A stretch of DNA of 64,000 bases from the NCBI RefSeq assembly GCF_021134715.1, contig NC_060020.1, positions 4,464,001-4,528,000 on the forward strand, read 5' to 3'. How positions within the stretch are numbered: the stretch's first letter is position 1; each line of letters starts with the position of its first letter. Positions 62,236 to 64,000 of the stretch are shown in pieces. The stretch comes from Daphnia pulex. Its lineage: Eukaryota; Arthropoda; Branchiopoda; Diplostraca; Daphniidae. The notes below the pieces were generated by a model. The model had not been told where the DNA came from. It was given only the letters and a program-made list of their open reading frames with translations, and did no database searches. The position numbers were made by a program, and so were the translations under genes.

Positions 62236-64000
62236 CAAACCGCTGCTGATAAACGATAAAAACGGTTTTCTCACCCGCGTTCGACATCGTGAAACGAATT
62301 GGGATTTTTAGTTTGTCAGCCCCCTACCTACCAGCCCCCTTAGACCGAAACCGCCACAATAAGTCAATATAATACCCTCCGTTAAAGTAAGTTTAAAAGA
62401 AAACAATTTTAACAGATATTACTAATGATTGTCTTTTACTTTACAAGCCCCTAATTAAAATGATAAGACCTTTTTTTTTTTGCTCTTGCTATTTTAAATT
62501 AAAAATTTTTTTTGAAAATATTCGCTTAATAGTTTCCATATGGTAGTTGTTTGCCTCCAATTTATCGGAAAGCCCACGCAAAGAATCGAAAAGGCTTAAT
62601 TTCTTTATTTGAATCGAATGCAGTGACACAAGCAAAAAATTGCCAATAAAAGAGAAAAGTTGTAAGAATGCGCGCGCGCGCGGGCCTGATGGAAGCGGAA
62701 AAACCCCGTTGAGTTCGGCATATCCAGTGATGGCAAGTGACAGCAGACACAAAGTTGCCTTGAACATTGCCAGATATGACCGATTTGAGGACCATTCACG
62801 AGCAGACCAAGTGTGGGCGCCGCATCACGAAGGGGAAAGAGTGGAGGGCGCTCCTTATATTGGAGAGTTTTGCAATAAAAAGAAAGAAGGGAGCGAGAGA
62901 AAAAATTTACCATATGAAAAGAATAAGCACAGTGTCGATATATAGCGAGAGCCATCCGAAACAAATCAAGTCGGTCGCGGTCAGCTTGAAGTGACACCCA
63001 CCGCTGGCCCCTGCGCAGCACAGCAGCACCCTTTTCTTTTTCCCTTTCGGCCCTGTGTCTTCTAATTTTTATGTAGCCAGGCCTTTGGCTGCTACATAGA
63101 GCTAACACTATGGAACAAGATGGAGGTCACTGCAACCGTATAAGAGGCGGTATAGTTGACCCTCTCTTTCAGTCGGTGGAGAGGGACGAGCCCCACTCTG
63201 TAATAATCGACCTGCTAGCGACGTCCCTGGTCATCAGTTACAGAACTTGGCGACGCCAGACCAAAATATCTATTTCTTATTATTACGCTGCTGCGCTCAC
63301 GCTCACATATAAACATATACAGCGACATGCAGTTTAAACAGTGGCTATCCGCGTATTTATTTATATGTACAATGCGGATGTAGGGAATGTAACCGGTTCC
63401 CTCGCGCGGACAAGGAGGCATGACGTCTGAATTTTATTATTATTATTTCTACAGACTAGAAGGGAAATGACAACAGTAGAAATAGAGAAATGGGGGAAAG
63501 AGTGAAGAGGTCTAAGGTATTAAAAAAGAGAATAGTAAAAACGACTCGATCTATCTCAAGAGGCTTCGACTCTCGGTTGGCAATCCAGCAGCAGCAGTTC
63601 TACTTAGCTGTCTAAACAGATTAGCGAGAACTGTACTGCTGTCGACTTAAACAGTCTCGATCCGTTGTGTCTATAAAGACGCTCACCCTTCTCTCTCTCT
63701 CTTGCTCGTTTTAGGCCCTCACTCTATTCTATTCGTCTTCTAGACTCTCTCTCCGGCTATATGAATGGGGCCTATAAGCTTTTCCTTCGATTCCTTCGGA
63801 AAGACGTCGTAATTTTCACACCAAAGTCAAACACAATCAAATTTCAAACACTAATCAAGTCTCCATCACCCTCGCTCAAAAAAAGGACATCCGTTCGTGA
63901 ATGATGGAAAGATCCACACGGAAGAAATGCGATGGATGTGTAGGCTATATAGAGTATAGAAGACCCGACCATTCAAAGTGAGATATATATATTCTCATTG
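62236..64000. other. Right end of window; no gene seen
   Basis: Contains (CG)n at about 62670-62682, a GC-richer stretch to about 63250, (TTA)n near 63434-63447 and CT-rich tracts near 63690-63705. The 167-codon minus-strand frame at 62605-63108 shows no domain and overlaps other open frames in both strands, so it was not accepted as a gene. Confidence 0.4.

Noticed and set aside
62605-63108. 167-codon minus-strand open frame
   Set aside because: No domain, signal or splice context; several other frames are open over the same GC-richer stretch on both strands; composition looks random.

Overview
This is eukaryotic, AT-rich DNA with spliced genes and many short introns of about 55-90 bp. Two ancient animal homeobox genes, an animal-type GalNAc-transferase, local BTB/POZ (SPOP-like) duplicates and an array of tyrosine-rich secreted-protein genes point to an arthropod. 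A branchiopod crustacean such as Daphnia is my best guess; the species is inference.

Layout. 2.0-4.9 kb: aristaless (al/ARX type; paired-class homeobox, four coding exons, + strand). 4.9-21.5 kb: a long stretch with no convincing gene, holding microsatellites and one diverged exon-like module (14.3-15.0 kb) whose inverted copy lies at 61.4-61.9 kb. 21.5-22.8 kb: SINE/foldback debris and a broken LINE reverse transcriptase. 22.9-26.1 kb: a small two-exon ORF (54 aa) and three damaged BTB/POZ paralogues. 26.6-30.2 kb: a CAP-domain (GAPR-1-like) gene on the minus strand, interrupted by a 3.0-kb transposon that is almost all terminal inverted repeat; removing the transposon and one copy of its 3-bp target duplication restores the CAP frame exactly.

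30.2-51.6 kb: a very large palindrome. Arms of about 5.3 kb (30212-35543, and 41971-46866 plus 51167-51588) flank a 6.4-kb spacer. Each arm carries three degenerate units of a tyrosine-rich 'YYT' gene family with a TATA-Inr core promoter; the spacer holds more units, an unrecognised minus-strand gene and a MITE. The right arm alone contains a 684-bp foldback element, which itself contains a 3.6-kb palindromic element. Both insertions have clean target-site duplications, and the left arm keeps the empty site. The inner element encodes, in both of its arms, a cysteine-rich segment resembling the N-terminus of KDZ/Zisupton-type transposases.

51.6-54.5 kb: an intact 11-exon polypeptide GalNAc-transferase (Pgant7-like). 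56.8-59.7 kb: scarecrow (NK2.1 class homeobox; five coding exons). 59.7-64 kb: no gene seen, but a composite repeat at 61.4-62.2 kb matches both the start of the window and the 14.3-kb module.

The three intact known genes do not form a pathway. al and scro are developmental transcription factors and Pgant7 is a Golgi O-glycosylation enzyme. The unusual part is 26-51.6 kb, where palindromes are nested inside palindromes and the order of events can be read from target-site duplications.
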